Assembly (NCBI GenBank): GCA_015295835.1
Contig: DVEG01000007.1
Coordinates: 1-53,290, forward strand
DNA: 53,290 nucleotides
Source of the DNA: Oscillatoriaceae cyanobacterium M7585_C2015_266
GTDB lineage: Bacteria; Cyanobacteriota; Cyanobacteriia; Cyanobacteriales; Oscillatoriaceae
Reading direction: 5' to 3'
The stretch's first letter is position 1. Every line of letters starts with the position of its first letter. Made by a program: the position numbers and the translations under genes. The notes below the pieces were generated by a model. The model worked only from the letters and a program-made list of their open reading frames with translations. It did no database searches and was not told the origin of the DNA. This document shows positions 17,098 through 25,950 of this stretch, in pieces.

Positions 17098-19776
17098 ATG
17101 AGCGTTACAAATAGTCAAGAACTCGAAGCCCTTATCCAGAAAGTAAAAACAGCTCAGGAAAAATATGCCACCTACACCCAAGAACAGGTGGATCATATTT
17201 TCAAGAGAGCAGCGCTAGCAGCTAACGCGGCTCGTATTCCGCTGGCAAAAATGGCTGTAGAAGAAACAGGGATGGGAGTCGTAGAGGATAAAGTGATTAA
17301 AAATCACTTTGCCTCCGAATACATCTATAACAAATACAAGAACGAAAAAACCTGCGGCGTAATTGAAGAAGATAAATCATTTGGATATCAAAAAATAGCC
17401 GAGCCCGTGGGAGTGCTGGCAGGAATAGTGCCAACAACCAACCCAACATCAACGGCAATTTTCAAAACACTGATTACCCTGAAAACTCGCAACGGAATTA
17501 TATTATCACCACACCCGCGCGCCAAGGGCTGCACCATTGAAGCAGCAAAAATTGTACTGAGAGCAGCAGTAGAAGCCGGCGCTCCCGAAAATATTATCGG
17601 CTGGATTGATGAACCCACGGTGGAATTGTCGCAGCAACTGATGCAGCATCCTGACATTAAATTAATATTAGCAACGGGTGGCCCAGGTATGGTGAAAGCG
17701 GCGTATTCGTCAGGGCACCCTTCTCTGGGAGTGGGTGCTGGCAATACGCCGGCAGTAATTGATGAAACTGCTCATATCAAAATGGCGGTGTCTTCAATTC
17801 TGCTGAGTAAAACTTTTGACAATGGCATGATTTGTGCGTCAGAGCAGTCGGTGATTGTCGTCGATGAAGTCTACGATGCAGTAAAACAAGAATTTATCGA
17901 ACGCGGCGCCTATTTCCTGACGCCAGAAGAAACAGAAAAAATGCGTGCCAAAATAGTTGTAAATGGTCGCTTGAATGCTGAGATTGTCGGGCAACCAGTA
18001 GAAAAACTGGCACAATTGGCGGGAATAACTGTTCCGCCTAATACGCGAGTGCTAATTGGGGAAGTAGAAGAAATCGGCATAACGGAGCCTTTTTCTTATG
18101 AAAAATTGTCGCCAATTTTGGCAATGTATCGCGCCAAAACTTATGAAGAAGCAGTAGACAAGGCGGCATTGTTGGTACTATTTGGCGGGCACGGGCATAC
18201 GTCGGTACTCTATACTGCACCATCAAATTATGAGCGGATTAAGTATTTTGAATCGAAAGTAGAAACGGCTAGGGTGTTAATTAATACACCAAGTTCTCAA
18301 GGTGCGATCGGTGATTTATACAATTTCCGTCTCGATCCGTCACTGACATTGGGTTGCGGCACTTGGGGGGATAACTCAGTGAGCGAAAATGTCGGTCCTC
18401 AACACTTATTAAATATCAAAACAGTGACGGAACGGCGAGAAAATATGCTCTGGTTCCGGATTCCACCAAAGATTTATTTCAAATACGGCTGTTTGGCAAT
18501 GGCCCTTGGGGATTTGAAGGGCAAGAAACGGGCGTTTATTGTTACTGACAAGCCTCTGTTTGACTTGGGGATAACAGATAAAGTAACAGATGTTCTGGAT
18601 GAATTGGGTATTAAGCACGAAGTATTTTACGAGGTAGAGCCGGATCCGACTCTGGCAACAGTTAATAAGGGGCTAGCTAATATTAATATTTTCCAACCTG
18701 ATGTAATAATTGCGATCGGTGGCGGTTCGCCAATGGATGCGGCAAAAATAATGTGGCTGATGTACGAACATCCAGAAACGGAGTTCGAGGGAGTGGCAAT
18801 GCGGTTTATGGATATCCGCAAGCGGGTGTACGAATTGCCGCCTCTAGGAGCTAAAGCAATTATGGTAGCAATTCCGACGACTTCGGGTACGGGTTCGGAA
18901 GTAACGCCATTTGCAGTAGTTACAGATGAGCGTACGGGAATTAAATATCCTCTGGCAGATTATGCGCTGACGCCAAATATGGCAATAGTTGATCCAGAGT
19001 TGGTGATGAATCTGCCGAAGAAATTGACGGCTTATAGCGGTATTGACGCACTAACTCATGCCCTGGAAGCTTATGTTTCTGTATGCGCTTCTGAGTTTAC
19101 AAATGGGCTGGCGCTAGAAGCAATTCGTCTACTGTTTAAATATTTGCCTTCTGCGTATAAAAATGGCGCTCTCGATCCTAAGGCGCGGGAAAAAGTCCAT
19201 TACGCTGCTACAATGGCAGGGATGGCTTTTGCTAATGCGTTTCTGGGAATTTGCCACTCGATGGCGCATAAGTTGGGATCTACTTTCCATTTGCCGCACG
19301 GCTTGGCAAATGCACTGCTGATTTCTCATGTTATCCGTTATAATGCGACGGATGCGCCTCTGAAGCAAGCTATTTTCCCACAATACAAGTATCCAAATGC
19401 AAAGTGGCGTTATGCTCGAATTGCAGATTACTTGGGATTGGGTGGCAAAACGGAAGAGGAAAAGGTTGAAAAGCTTATTGAGGCGATCGAAAATCTTAAA
19501 CGTGAGCTGGATATTCCGCTGACGATTAAGGAGGCTCTCTCCGGTGACGATAAAATTTTCTACGAACAAGTGGAAAAAATGGCAGAGCAGGCTTTTGATG
19601 ATCAGTGTACGGGTTCTAACCCCCGCTATCCTCTGATTCGTGATTTGAAAGAATTGTATACTTTGGCTTATTGCGGCTGCCGCCTAGACTCGGTGCTCTA
19701 TCATACGCCGCCGCAGGAAGAAGTGCTCCAAGGTAATGAAAAGGTACCGGATGTGCTGCAAGCGCTGAAGGGATAA
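17098..19776 (+). CDS. adhE: bifunctional aldehyde-alcohol dehydrogenase AdhE
   Basis: The 892-residue enzyme reduces acetyl-CoA to acetaldehyde and then ethanol with 2 NADH. The N-terminal CoA-acylating aldehyde dehydrogenase domain (about 1-440) has PTTNPTSTAIFK, the GGPGMVKAAYSSGHPSLGVG nucleotide region and the catalytic Cys in NGMICASEQS. The C-terminal iron-dependent alcohol dehydrogenase domain (about 455-880) has AIGGGSPMDAAKIM, PTTSGTGSEVTPFAV, HALEAYVS, and the metal-site histidines in GICHSMAHKLGSTFHLPHGLANALL. Length and order match canonical AdhE, with no lesion seen. It regenerates NAD+ during dark fermentation. It opens the rightward block and is followed by a small palindrome and the Ap4A phosphorylase-like gene after about 100 bp, so co-transcription is possible. 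In organisms with a working PFL, AdhE can also act as PFL deactivase; here PFL is broken. Confidence 0.97.
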   Translation: MSVTNSQELEALIQKVKTAQEKYATYTQEQVDHIFKRAALAANAARIPLAKMAVEETGMGVVEDKVIKNHFASEYIYNKYKNEKTCGVIEEDKSFGYQKIAEPVGVLAGIVPTTNPTSTAIFKTLITLKTRNGIILSPHPRAKGCTIEAAKIVLRAAVEAGAPENIIGWIDEPTVELSQQLMQHPDIKLILATGGPGMVKAAYSSGHPSLGVGAGNTPAVIDETAHIKMAVSSILLSKTFDNGMICASEQSVIVVDEVYDAVKQEFIERGAYFLTPEETEKMRAKIVVNGRLNAEIVGQPVEKLAQLAGITVPPNTRVLIGEVEEIGITEPFSYEKLSPILAMYRAKTYEEAVDKAALLVLFGGHGHTSVLYTAPSNYERIKYFESKVETARVLINTPSSQGAIGDLYNFRLDPSLTLGCGTWGDNSVSENVGPQHLLNIKTVTERRENMLWFRIPPKIYFKYGCLAMALGDLKGKKRAFIVTDKPLFDLGITDKVTDVLDELGIKHEVFYEVEPDPTLATVNKGLANINIFQPDVIIAIGGGSPMDAAKIMWLMYEHPETEFEGVAMRFMDIRKRVYELPPLGAKAIMVAIPTTSGTGSEVTPFAVVTDERTGIKYPLADYALTPNMAIVDPELVMNLPKKLTAYSGIDALTHALEAYVSVCASEFTNGLALEAIRLLFKYLPSAYKNGALDPKAREKVHYAATMAGMAFANAFLGICHSMAHKLGSTFHLPHGLANALLISHVIRYNATDAPLKQAIFPQYKYPNAKWRYARIADYLGLGGKTEEEKVEKLIEAIENLKRELDIPLTIKEALSGDDKIFYEQVEKMAEQAFDDQCTGSNPRYPLIRDLKELYTLAYCGCRLDSVLYHTPPQEEVLQGNEKVPDVLQALKG

Positions 19777-19785
19777 GTCGAGATA

Positions 19786-19802
19786 TAGAAACTCGGTTTC
19801 TA
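19786..19802. repeat. short palindrome TAGAAAC-TCG-GTTTCTA
   Basis: A 7-bp perfect stem with a 3-nt loop lies 9 nt after the adhE stop. The arm GAAAC/GTTTC matches the outer part of the 4555 palindrome, so it is probably a short or decayed member of that family. It has no U-run that would make it a good terminator. Confidence 0.6.
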
Positions 19803-19873
19803 GATTTTGGGGATTTGCTGCTCTCTACTAATCTGGTATTCTGGATGTGGGTAGGGAGCTGCTTTTTTTGTTT

Positions 19874-20818
19874 ATGTCTGAGGAAAATTTGACTTCACGG
19901 GGAATTTTAACTTTAGAACCTGGTACGTTGTGGCTAAAAATTAAGCAGTGTAGCGAGCGCGCTCTCGCTTGCGGTGCTCTCCATCCTATCCCCACAGAAT
20001 CTGAGTTCGTCGAAGAAGCGGGAATTCGTTTTTTGGTTCGCTTATTGTCAAATTTGGCTCGTAAGGAAGAAGCTAAAAAAAAGCAGGAAGAAAAAAGAGC
20101 GACTTCTGGAAAGGATTTTAATCCTTTTCTTCCTTATGATAAAGATTTATTTGTTGCAGATATTTCGGAAACTCATGTTTGTTTGTTAAATAAATTCAAT
20201 GTTGTTGATTATCATTTGCTGCTCGTGACGCGGGAGTTTGAAGAGCAGGAAATGCTGCTAAATTTACAAGATTTTGCAGCTATGTGGGCGGTTTTGAAAG
20301 AATTTGATGGCTTGGCTTTTTATAATGGGGGTAAGTTAGCAGGGGCTAGTCAGCGTCATAAACATTTACAATTAGTTCCACTGCCGCTGGTTGCAAATGG
20401 GTTGAGGTTTCCTGTGGAAGAGGCTCTGTCTAAGGCAGTGTTTTTGGGAGCGATCGCAAATGTTCCGATTTTTCCTTTCCAGCATGCTTTGAGTCGCTTG
20501 GAATTACAGGAAAAATCAATTATGGAAGCGGCAAAAATAACATTAGAATGTTATTATAATTTGCTCCGCGCAGTAGGTTTGTTAACAGGTAATGTTGAAA
20601 GTAACTCGAAACAATCAGGAGCTTATAATCTACTAGCTACGCGGGAGTGGATGCTAATTATACCGCGAGCGCAGGAAAGTTTTGAATCAATTCCTATTAA
20701 TTCATTGGGATTTGCCGGCACTTTGTTTATCCGCAATGAGCAACAATTGCAAATATTAAAAAAATATGGTCCTCTGACTGTGTTAACGAATGTCGCATAT
20801 AAAAAAATTAGGAGCTAA
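19874..20818 (+). CDS. ATP adenylyltransferase (Ap4A phosphorylase) family protein
   Basis: The protein resembles the Apa1/Apa2 family, which splits diadenosine tetraphosphate with phosphate into ATP and ADP. It belongs to the HIT superfamily: the signature block GASQRHKHLQLVPLPL holds the HxHxQ catalytic triad. Upstream elements DKDLFVADISETHVCLLNKFNVVDYHLLLVTREFE also fit. The C-terminal domain (REWMLIIPRAQESFESIPINSLGFAGTLFIRN) is the family's DUF4922-like end. I prefer ATG 19874 (314 residues, SEENLTSRGILTLEPG), though GTG 19847 is in frame and the GGGAG lies between the two, so the start is uncertain. Adjacency to adhE does not indicate a shared role. It could help clear alarmone-like dinucleotides and recover ATP. 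Confidence 0.88.
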   Translation: MSEENLTSRGILTLEPGTLWLKIKQCSERALACGALHPIPTESEFVEEAGIRFLVRLLSNLARKEEAKKKQEEKRATSGKDFNPFLPYDKDLFVADISETHVCLLNKFNVVDYHLLLVTREFEEQEMLLNLQDFAAMWAVLKEFDGLAFYNGGKLAGASQRHKHLQLVPLPLVANGLRFPVEEALSKAVFLGAIANVPIFPFQHALSRLELQEKSIMEAAKITLECYYNLLRAVGLLTGNVESNSKQSGAYNLLATREWMLIIPRAQESFESIPINSLGFAGTLFIRNEQQLQILKKYGPLTVLTNVAYKKIRS

Positions 20819-20884
20819 AGTTTCTTTGAAAGCAAATAAAATTATAAAATTATAATAGTGTTGTATAACCAATCTGCAAACGCG

Positions 20885-23410
20885 ATGAAAGCTGATCCCA
20901 AACAATGCCCCTCTTCCGCCCAAACTAATTTGATACCGCCGGAGTTGCTTGCTCCCGCAGGGAATTGGGAGTGCGCTAAGGCGGCTGTAGAAAATGGAGC
21001 TGATGCTATCTATTTTGGGTTGGAGCGGTTTAATGCACGAATGCGAGCGCAAAATTTTACTGAGGCGGATTTGCCAGAATTAATGAAATTTCTACACCGA
21101 CGGGGCGTTAAGGGTTATGTTACGCTCAATACGCTAATTTTTCCAAGAGAATTAGCAGACGCTGAGCAGTATATTCGCACTATGATTACAGCGGGGGTGG
21201 ATGCAGTTATCACACAAGATGTAGGGATTTGCCGTCTCATCCGCCACTTGTCGCCGGATTTTCCTATTCACGCTTCAACTCAAATGACTATTACAAGCGC
21301 GATAGGGGTAGAATTTGCTAAATCTCTTGGCTGTCAGTTGGTAGTTTTGGCGCGAGAATGTTCCCTGAAGGAAATTAATCAAATTCAAAAGCAATTAAGG
21401 GAAAGAAAAACAACTCTGCCGCTAGAAATTTTTGTTCACGGCGCCCTATGTGTGGCATATTCTGGGCAGTGTTTGACAAGCGAAGCTCTGGGCGGGCGCT
21501 CTGCTAATCGCGGCGAATGCGCGCAAGCATGTCGGATGCCTTATGATTTAATTGTTGATGGGAAAGAGGTAGATTTAAAAGAGCGAAAATATCTCCTCAG
21601 CCCCCAAGATTTGGCGGGGATAGATGTGCTGCCGGAGTTAGTGAAAGCGGGGGTTTTCTCTCTGAAAATAGAGGGGCGTTTGAAAACGCCAGAATATGTG
21701 GCAAATGTTACCCGTATTTACCGGAATGCGCTCGCTCGCGTTATGGCAAATTTAACGGGAAAACAACCACAACAGCAAATTATTTCCCCCCAGGAACGCT
21801 ATAATCTAGAAATGGCATTTTCACGCGGGCTTTATACCGGTTGGCTTCGCGGCATCAACAATCAAGAATTAGTACATGCTCGTTTTGGTAAAAAGCGTGG
21901 GGTTTACTTAGGAGAAGTACTACGCATCTGTAATGAAAAAATTATATTAAAACCGCAAGCACCTGTCAAGCCCGGAGATGGGGTAGTTTTCGAGCGCGGA
22001 AATCCTTCTGAGAAGGAAGAAGGGGGGAGAATATATGCCGTAAAACAGCAAGGTGATAAGGTGATTCTTACTTTTGGGCGAGGGGATTTAAATTGGCGCC
22101 GAGTACGTGTTGGGGATAAGATTTGGAAAACTAGCGATCCAGAATTAGATAAACAATTACGCCAGACTTTTACAGGGGAAACTCCACAATTTCAGCGCCC
22201 GATTAATATAGAAGTGTACGGAGAAATTGGTAAACCTCTAACAGCGATCGCTCGCGATGAATGTGGGCATATCGTACAGGTAGATTCAGCAATGCCACTA
22301 ATTGCTGCTCATACAAACCCCCTAACAAATGAGCGTTTACAAGAATATTTTGCGCGTCTCGGCAATACACCTTTTTATTTGGAAAAATTGAGCAACCATC
22401 TGCAAGAAGCTGTGATCTTACCCGCAAGTGAATTAAACCGAATGCGGCGGGAAATTGTCGCCCAGTTGCAGTATTTGCGTGAGCAACCCAAACGTTGGCA
22501 GTTAAACTCCCTCGCTTCTTTTAAAGATTTACTCCCAGCGCCAGAACCTATTTTGCCCGCTCCTGCCAATTTAATAGTGTTAGTGCGAAATTTGAAGCAA
22601 TTACAAGCAGCAATTTCAGCGGAAATCGAAATTATATACTGTGAATTTGAAGATCCCCGTGCTTATAGGCAAGCTGTGAAACTATTTCGCAACGCAAAAA
22701 TGTCTGCCAACCAAACAATCTGGGTGGCACCGCCGAGGATTACTAAACCGGGAGAAAATTATATCCTCCAGCAAGTACACTCTTCTGATGCCGATGGCTA
22801 TTTAGTACGAAATTATGATCACTTGCAGTTTTTCGCAGGTAAACGCTGTATAGGAGATTTTTCTCTCAACGTTGCTAATCCCTTAACAGCAGATTATTTT
22901 AAGAATCAATTTGGTTTAGAGCGACTGACGGCTTCTTATGATCTTAATATCAGTCAACTGGAAGATTTAATTAATAGTTGCCCCTCTCACTGGTTTGAAG
23001 TGACAATTCATCAACACATGCCCATGTTTCACATGGAACACTGTGTTTTTTGTGCGTTTCTTTCTAATGGAACCGATTATACTAACTGCGGAAGACCCTG
23101 TGAAAAATATGAAGTAAAATTACGCGATCGCGTGGGAACCGAACACCTTCTCCAAGCCGATGCTGGTTGTCGGAATACAGTATTTAACGGCATTGCCCAA
23201 ACTGGAGCCGAATACGTTCAGCATCTCCTTGCCTTAGGCGTGCGTTACTTCCGCATCGAATTTGTCAGCGAACCTCCCGATATCGTGACTCAAACAATTA
23301 ATCGCTATCGCCAATTACTGAAAGGGGAAATAACAGGTGCTCAATTATGGAAAGAATTAAAACTCTTGCCAAAATTGGGCGTAACGCGCGGTTCTCTGGG
23401 GATAAACTAA
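20885..23410 (+). CDS. U32 peptidase family protein (RlhA/TrhP-like)
   Basis: About 841 residues. The N-terminal half is the U32 TIM-barrel domain: PPELLAPAGNWECAKAAVENGADAIYFGL, MTAGVDAVITQDVG and HASTQMTI. It continues with the Cys-bearing signature IFVHGALCVAYSGQC and GRSANRGECAQACRMPY, then SPQDLAGIDVLPELVKAGVFSLKIEGR. Members of this family hydroxylate RNA (for example 23S rRNA C2501 by RlhA or tRNA U34 by TrhP) and use Fe-S-type cysteines. The long C-terminal part has a second barrel-like domain with further cysteines (HCVFCAFLSNGTDYTNCGRPCEKYEV, DAGCRNTVFNG). RNA hydroxylation is more likely than proteolysis, though the substrate is unknown. The start is uncertain: ATG 20885 is chosen over GTG 20858 and neither has a clear SD. 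It lies 66 bp after the Ap4A gene. Confidence 0.9.
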   Translation: MKADPKQCPSSAQTNLIPPELLAPAGNWECAKAAVENGADAIYFGLERFNARMRAQNFTEADLPELMKFLHRRGVKGYVTLNTLIFPRELADAEQYIRTMITAGVDAVITQDVGICRLIRHLSPDFPIHASTQMTITSAIGVEFAKSLGCQLVVLARECSLKEINQIQKQLRERKTTLPLEIFVHGALCVAYSGQCLTSEALGGRSANRGECAQACRMPYDLIVDGKEVDLKERKYLLSPQDLAGIDVLPELVKAGVFSLKIEGRLKTPEYVANVTRIYRNALARVMANLTGKQPQQQIISPQERYNLEMAFSRGLYTGWLRGINNQELVHARFGKKRGVYLGEVLRICNEKIILKPQAPVKPGDGVVFERGNPSEKEEGGRIYAVKQQGDKVILTFGRGDLNWRRVRVGDKIWKTSDPELDKQLRQTFTGETPQFQRPINIEVYGEIGKPLTAIARDECGHIVQVDSAMPLIAAHTNPLTNERLQEYFARLGNTPFYLEKLSNHLQEAVILPASELNRMRREIVAQLQYLREQPKRWQLNSLASFKDLLPAPEPILPAPANLIVLVRNLKQLQAAISAEIEIIYCEFEDPRAYRQAVKLFRNAKMSANQTIWVAPPRITKPGENYILQQVHSSDADGYLVRNYDHLQFFAGKRCIGDFSLNVANPLTADYFKNQFGLERLTASYDLNISQLEDLINSCPSHWFEVTIHQHMPMFHMEHCVFCAFLSNGTDYTNCGRPCEKYEVKLRDRVGTEHLLQADAGCRNTVFNGIAQTGAEYVQHLLALGVRYFRIEFVSEPPDIVTQTINRYRQLLKGEITGAQLWKELKLLPKLGVTRGSLGIN

Positions 23411-23432
23411 ACTAACAATTAGTTATTCACAG

Positions 23433-24081
23433 ATGAAAACTACCTATGAAATTAGAACTCAATCAATTAATCATCCCGCCCAATATCTGCTGATAAAAAA
23501 TGTCAGTTGGCAGATGTTTGAGAAAATATTAGATGAGTTAGGCGAAAATCGGGCAGCTAGTCTGTTTTATAATAAAGGAACATTGGAAATTATGACTCCC
23601 TTGCCTGAACATGAAGTAGACAAGAAAATTATCAGTAATTTAGTTGAAATTCTCCTAGAAGAACTAAACATTTTGGAGTTTGGGTTCTACTACATTTAAA
23701 AACGAAAATATGCAGCAAGCAGTCGAACCCGATGATTGTTTTTACATCCAGAATGAAGCTGTAGTGCGAGGGAAAAAACAAATCGATTTAACCTTAGATC
23801 CGCCGCCAGATTTAGTAATCGAAATTGACATTAGTTCTCGAACTCAGTTAAAGAATTATGAAGCCCTAGGAGTGCGGTAAGTTTAGCGCTATAATGGTAG
23901 TAGGTTGCAAATTAATGTTTTACAAGAGGGAAAATATGTAGAATCTCAGACTTGCCCGAATTTTCCGGGCTTGCCACTCACTGAAATAATTCCACAATAT
24001 TTAGAGCGGAGTATCGTTACAGGTAGAAACGCGACAATGAGAGCTTTTAGAAATTGGGTGCGAGAGCAGGTGTTTCAATAA
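23433..24081 (+). pseudogene. Uma2-family (DUF820) endonuclease-fold protein, decayed
   Basis: The N-terminal part (MKTTYEIRTQ, then LLIKNVSWQMFEKILDELGENRA, LEIMTPLPEHE) is a typical Uma2 start, but the frame ends at 23,697-23,699 after an extra base near 23,681-23,686. Shifting frame restores FGSTTFKNENMQQAVEPDDCFYI and PPPDLVIEIDI, which carry the PD-(D/E)xK-like core. Reading continues to two further stops, TAA 23,878-23,880 and TAG 23,884-23,886, at the usual GVPELWRY site, and then resumes to a natural stop at 24,081. Total length is 649 nt, i.e. 216 codons plus one base. One frameshift and two nonsense codons make a non-functional gene. Uma2 genes are numerous in cyanobacteria, and loss of single copies is common. 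Confidence 0.85.
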
Positions 24082-24137
24082 ATAAAATAAACGAGCCATT
24101 ATTTCCGCATTAACATAATATGCCCAATGCTGATATT

Positions 24138-25001
24138 TTACAGCAATAGCGACATTTCTGACAGTATTTTTTCTCGCTCATTCTCTAGGTAGCTATACCA
24201 CTTATCCATGCCGGCACCCGTGCGGGCTGAGACTTCAAATATTTTTGCCTGCGGGGCAATTTTGCGAATATTTGTCAGCGCCTTTTCTCGATCAAATCCC
24301 ACTACTTCGGCAATGTCAATTTTATTTACAATTATTGTGTGGGCAGATTTGAACATGGTAGGATATTTTAGTGGCTTATCTTCTCCTTCGGTAACGGATA
24401 AGATTACTACTCGTAAGCTTTCACCTAAATCGTAAACTGCAGGGCAAACTAAATTACCTACATTTTCGATAATCAGCAGTTGTAACCCATCCAGATTAAG
24501 CTGTTTTGCGGCTCGCGCTACCATTTCTGCTTCTAGGTGACAGACTGTGCCGGTGGTAATTTGTACAACAGAGGTGTTACCGACGCTGCGTAGACGCTGG
24601 GCGTCGTTGTCGGTTTCTAAATCCCCAACTATGACGCCAATCTTGAGGCGAGCGCCTATATCTTTAATCATGCGTTCCAAAAGCGCAGTTTTCCCAGATC
24701 CGGGGGAAGAAAGTAAGTTCAGTACTAGCAATCCTTTTGCTAAAAAATAGCCACGATTGCGCTCGGCAAGGCGGTCATTTTTGTCGAGAATCGACTGCGC
24801 GATCGCCACCATTCTGCTGCCATTCCCACTTGTTTCGTGATTGTGGTGATGATGTTCGTGTTCGTGCTCGTGGTGATGATGTTCGTGTTCGTGCTCGTGG
24901 TGATGATGTTCGTGTTCGTGCTCGTGATGGTGATGATGTTCGTGGTTATGACTGTGAATTCCTATTTCACCCACCACGCTACAGCCGCAATCTTTACACA
25001 T
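24138..25001 (-). CDS. hypB: hydrogenase nickel-insertion GTPase HypB, His-rich
   Basis: HypB is a SIMIBI GTPase that, with HypA, delivers Ni to the HoxH precursor. The 287-residue protein starts MCKDCGC, the CxxCGC high-affinity Ni site of full-length HypB. A stretch of about 38 residues made almost entirely of His and Glu follows (roughly 17-56, three EHEHEHHHH repeats), which may store nickel. Then come the GTPase motifs: P-loop SSPGSGKT (about 98-105), [19 protein letters not shown] and NKIDIAEV. The start is ATG 25001. It is the last gene of the hox-pfl-hoxW-hypA-hypB array, 95 bp after hypA. Histidine tracts are known in HypB of several bacteria; this one is unusually regular because of a DNA repeat. 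Confidence 0.97.
   Translation of the reverse strand: MCKDCGCSVVGEIGIHSHNHEHHHHHEHEHEHHHHEHEHEHHHHEHEHEHHHHNHETSGNGSRMVAIAQSILDKNDRLAERNRGYFLAKGLLVLNLLSSPGSGKTALLERMIKDIGARLKIGVIVGDLETDNDAQRLRSVGNTSVVQITTGTVCHLEAEMVARAAKQLNLDGLQLLIIENVGNLVCPAVYDLGESLRVVILSVTEGEDKPLKYPTMFKSAHTIIVNKIDIAEVVGFDREKALTNIRKIAPQAKIFEVSARTGAGMDKWYSYLENEREKILSEMSLLL
24844..24924 (-). repeat. hypB: 3 x 27-bp tandem repeat coding His/Glu tract of HypB
   Basis: Three identical 27-bp units (24,844-24,870, 24,871-24,897, 24,898-24,924), with a partial fourth at each side, encode nine-residue EHEHEHHHH repeats in frame. Period and codon identity show recent slippage-type expansion rather than slow divergence. Copy number could vary between strains. 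Confidence 0.9.
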
Positions 25002-25096
25002 ATTTTATACTTTTGTTTTTTAATTACCACACTTATATTCTTTCTCTATTTTATAAAAAACTGTCTCTTATAAATCTTAATTTTTTATTAAGTTTG

Positions 25097-25441
25097 CTAT
25101 TCTGAAAGCTCCAAAGATGCTAATTCAATCTCTTTTCCCTTCCGTACTTCAGAACTTAGTTCTCCGCACTGTGGACACTCATAAAATAAGTAAGCAGGCT
25201 GAAACTCTATATTACAGTTTGGGCAGTAGCAGACGACGGGCACTTCTTCTATTTCTAGTATAGCACCTTCGGCGAGGGTATCTCGTGTAACGATATCAAA
25301 AGCAAACTCTAGGGCTTCGGGCACAACGCCTGACATTGCACCTATACGCATTTTTAGGCGGAGAATTTTTTGGGCATTTTGTTGGTGGGCATACTCTAGG
25401 GCAAGTTCTAGAGCTTGCTCCATTATACTTACTTCATGCAC
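25097..25441 (-). CDS. hypA: hydrogenase nickel-delivery protein HypA
   Basis: A 114-residue protein when read from GTG 25441 (V/M-HEVSIMEQALELA). HypA needs a free N-terminal Met-His to bind nickel, and this start places His at position 2, so I choose it over an in-frame TTG 15 bp upstream. The zinc site is intact: CPNC (Cys73, Cys76) and CPQC (Cys89, Cys92). The GTG overlaps the hoxW stop (GTGCATGA, 8 nt), implying translational coupling from hoxW. It passes Ni to HypB, whose gene follows. Length is typical. Confidence 0.95.
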   Translation of the reverse strand: MHEVSIMEQALELALEYAHQQNAQKILRLKMRIGAMSGVVPEALEFAFDIVTRDTLAEGAILEIEEVPVVCYCPNCNIEFQPAYLFYECPQCGELSSEVRKGKEIELASLELSE

Positions 25442-25943
25442 GGCTATCGATTTCAAAAGTTAAAAAATTTTCAGATTTCAGCAAACGCCAAATTTGCTCT
25501 AAAGCCTCAGCCACGCCCTGGGAGGTTATGGGGGATAACTCCTCGCCGAAATCAAAGTTTACGGCGGGAATCAGTAGCCACCAAGCAGGAGGGGAGTGGT
25601 GGTAAAGGGTTTGGGAAAGGGCTAAGAGCGCTCGCGGATCACTGACATGTGCTGAAAAATTGCCTGCCTCTTCATTCGGAAAAATGCGCATTATTTTCAG
25701 AGAATTTTCCTGAGCATTTTTATCTACTGGATAGGCATCTATAAAAATTACCAGTTGCGCTTGCGAGATATCTTCGGCGAGTTCGGGAGTTAATTGTTGG
25801 ATAGCGATCGCTCGTGCAAAAGGCAAATTCCAAGCTTCTACTGTAGTTGCCACAATCTGCCCCGCACCGTCGTCACTTCTGAGCGTATTGCCATATCCGA
25901 TCGCTAGAATTTTCTCTTTCTTTTTTACTTTCTCGCTTATCAT
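25434..25943 (-). CDS. hoxW: HoxH C-terminal maturation protease HoxW
   Basis: The 169-residue protein has the hydrogenase-protease N-terminal signature ILAIGYGNTLRSDDGAG (about 12-28), whose acidic residues coordinate Ni in the immature large subunit, and the hydrophobic VIFIDAYPV strand. A HoxW-type C-terminal part follows (HVSDPRALLALSQTLYHHSPPAWWLLIPAVNFDFGEELS). It is expected to cleave the HoxH tail after His449 once Ni is in place. The start is ATG 25943. The stop overlaps hypA. Its position downstream of hoxH, next to hypAB, supports HoxW rather than an uptake-hydrogenase HupW protease, although the intervening pfl genes are an intrusion in the usual order. Confidence 0.93.
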   Translation of the reverse strand: MISEKVKKKEKILAIGYGNTLRSDDGAGQIVATTVEAWNLPFARAIAIQQLTPELAEDISQAQLVIFIDAYPVDKNAQENSLKIMRIFPNEEAGNFSAHVSDPRALLALSQTLYHHSPPAWWLLIPAVNFDFGEELSPITSQGVAEALEQIWRLLKSENFLTFEIDSRA

Positions 25944-25950
25944 CTGAATT

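Noticed and set aside
19129-19569. 146-residue minus-strand frame inside adhE
   Set aside because: Mirror of the alcohol dehydrogenase domain codons; composition is Arg/Cys-rich and unlike a protein.
24737-25105. Plus-strand frame with DDVRVRARG repeats
   Set aside because: It is the antisense of the HypB His-coding repeats, an artefact of the 27-bp array.
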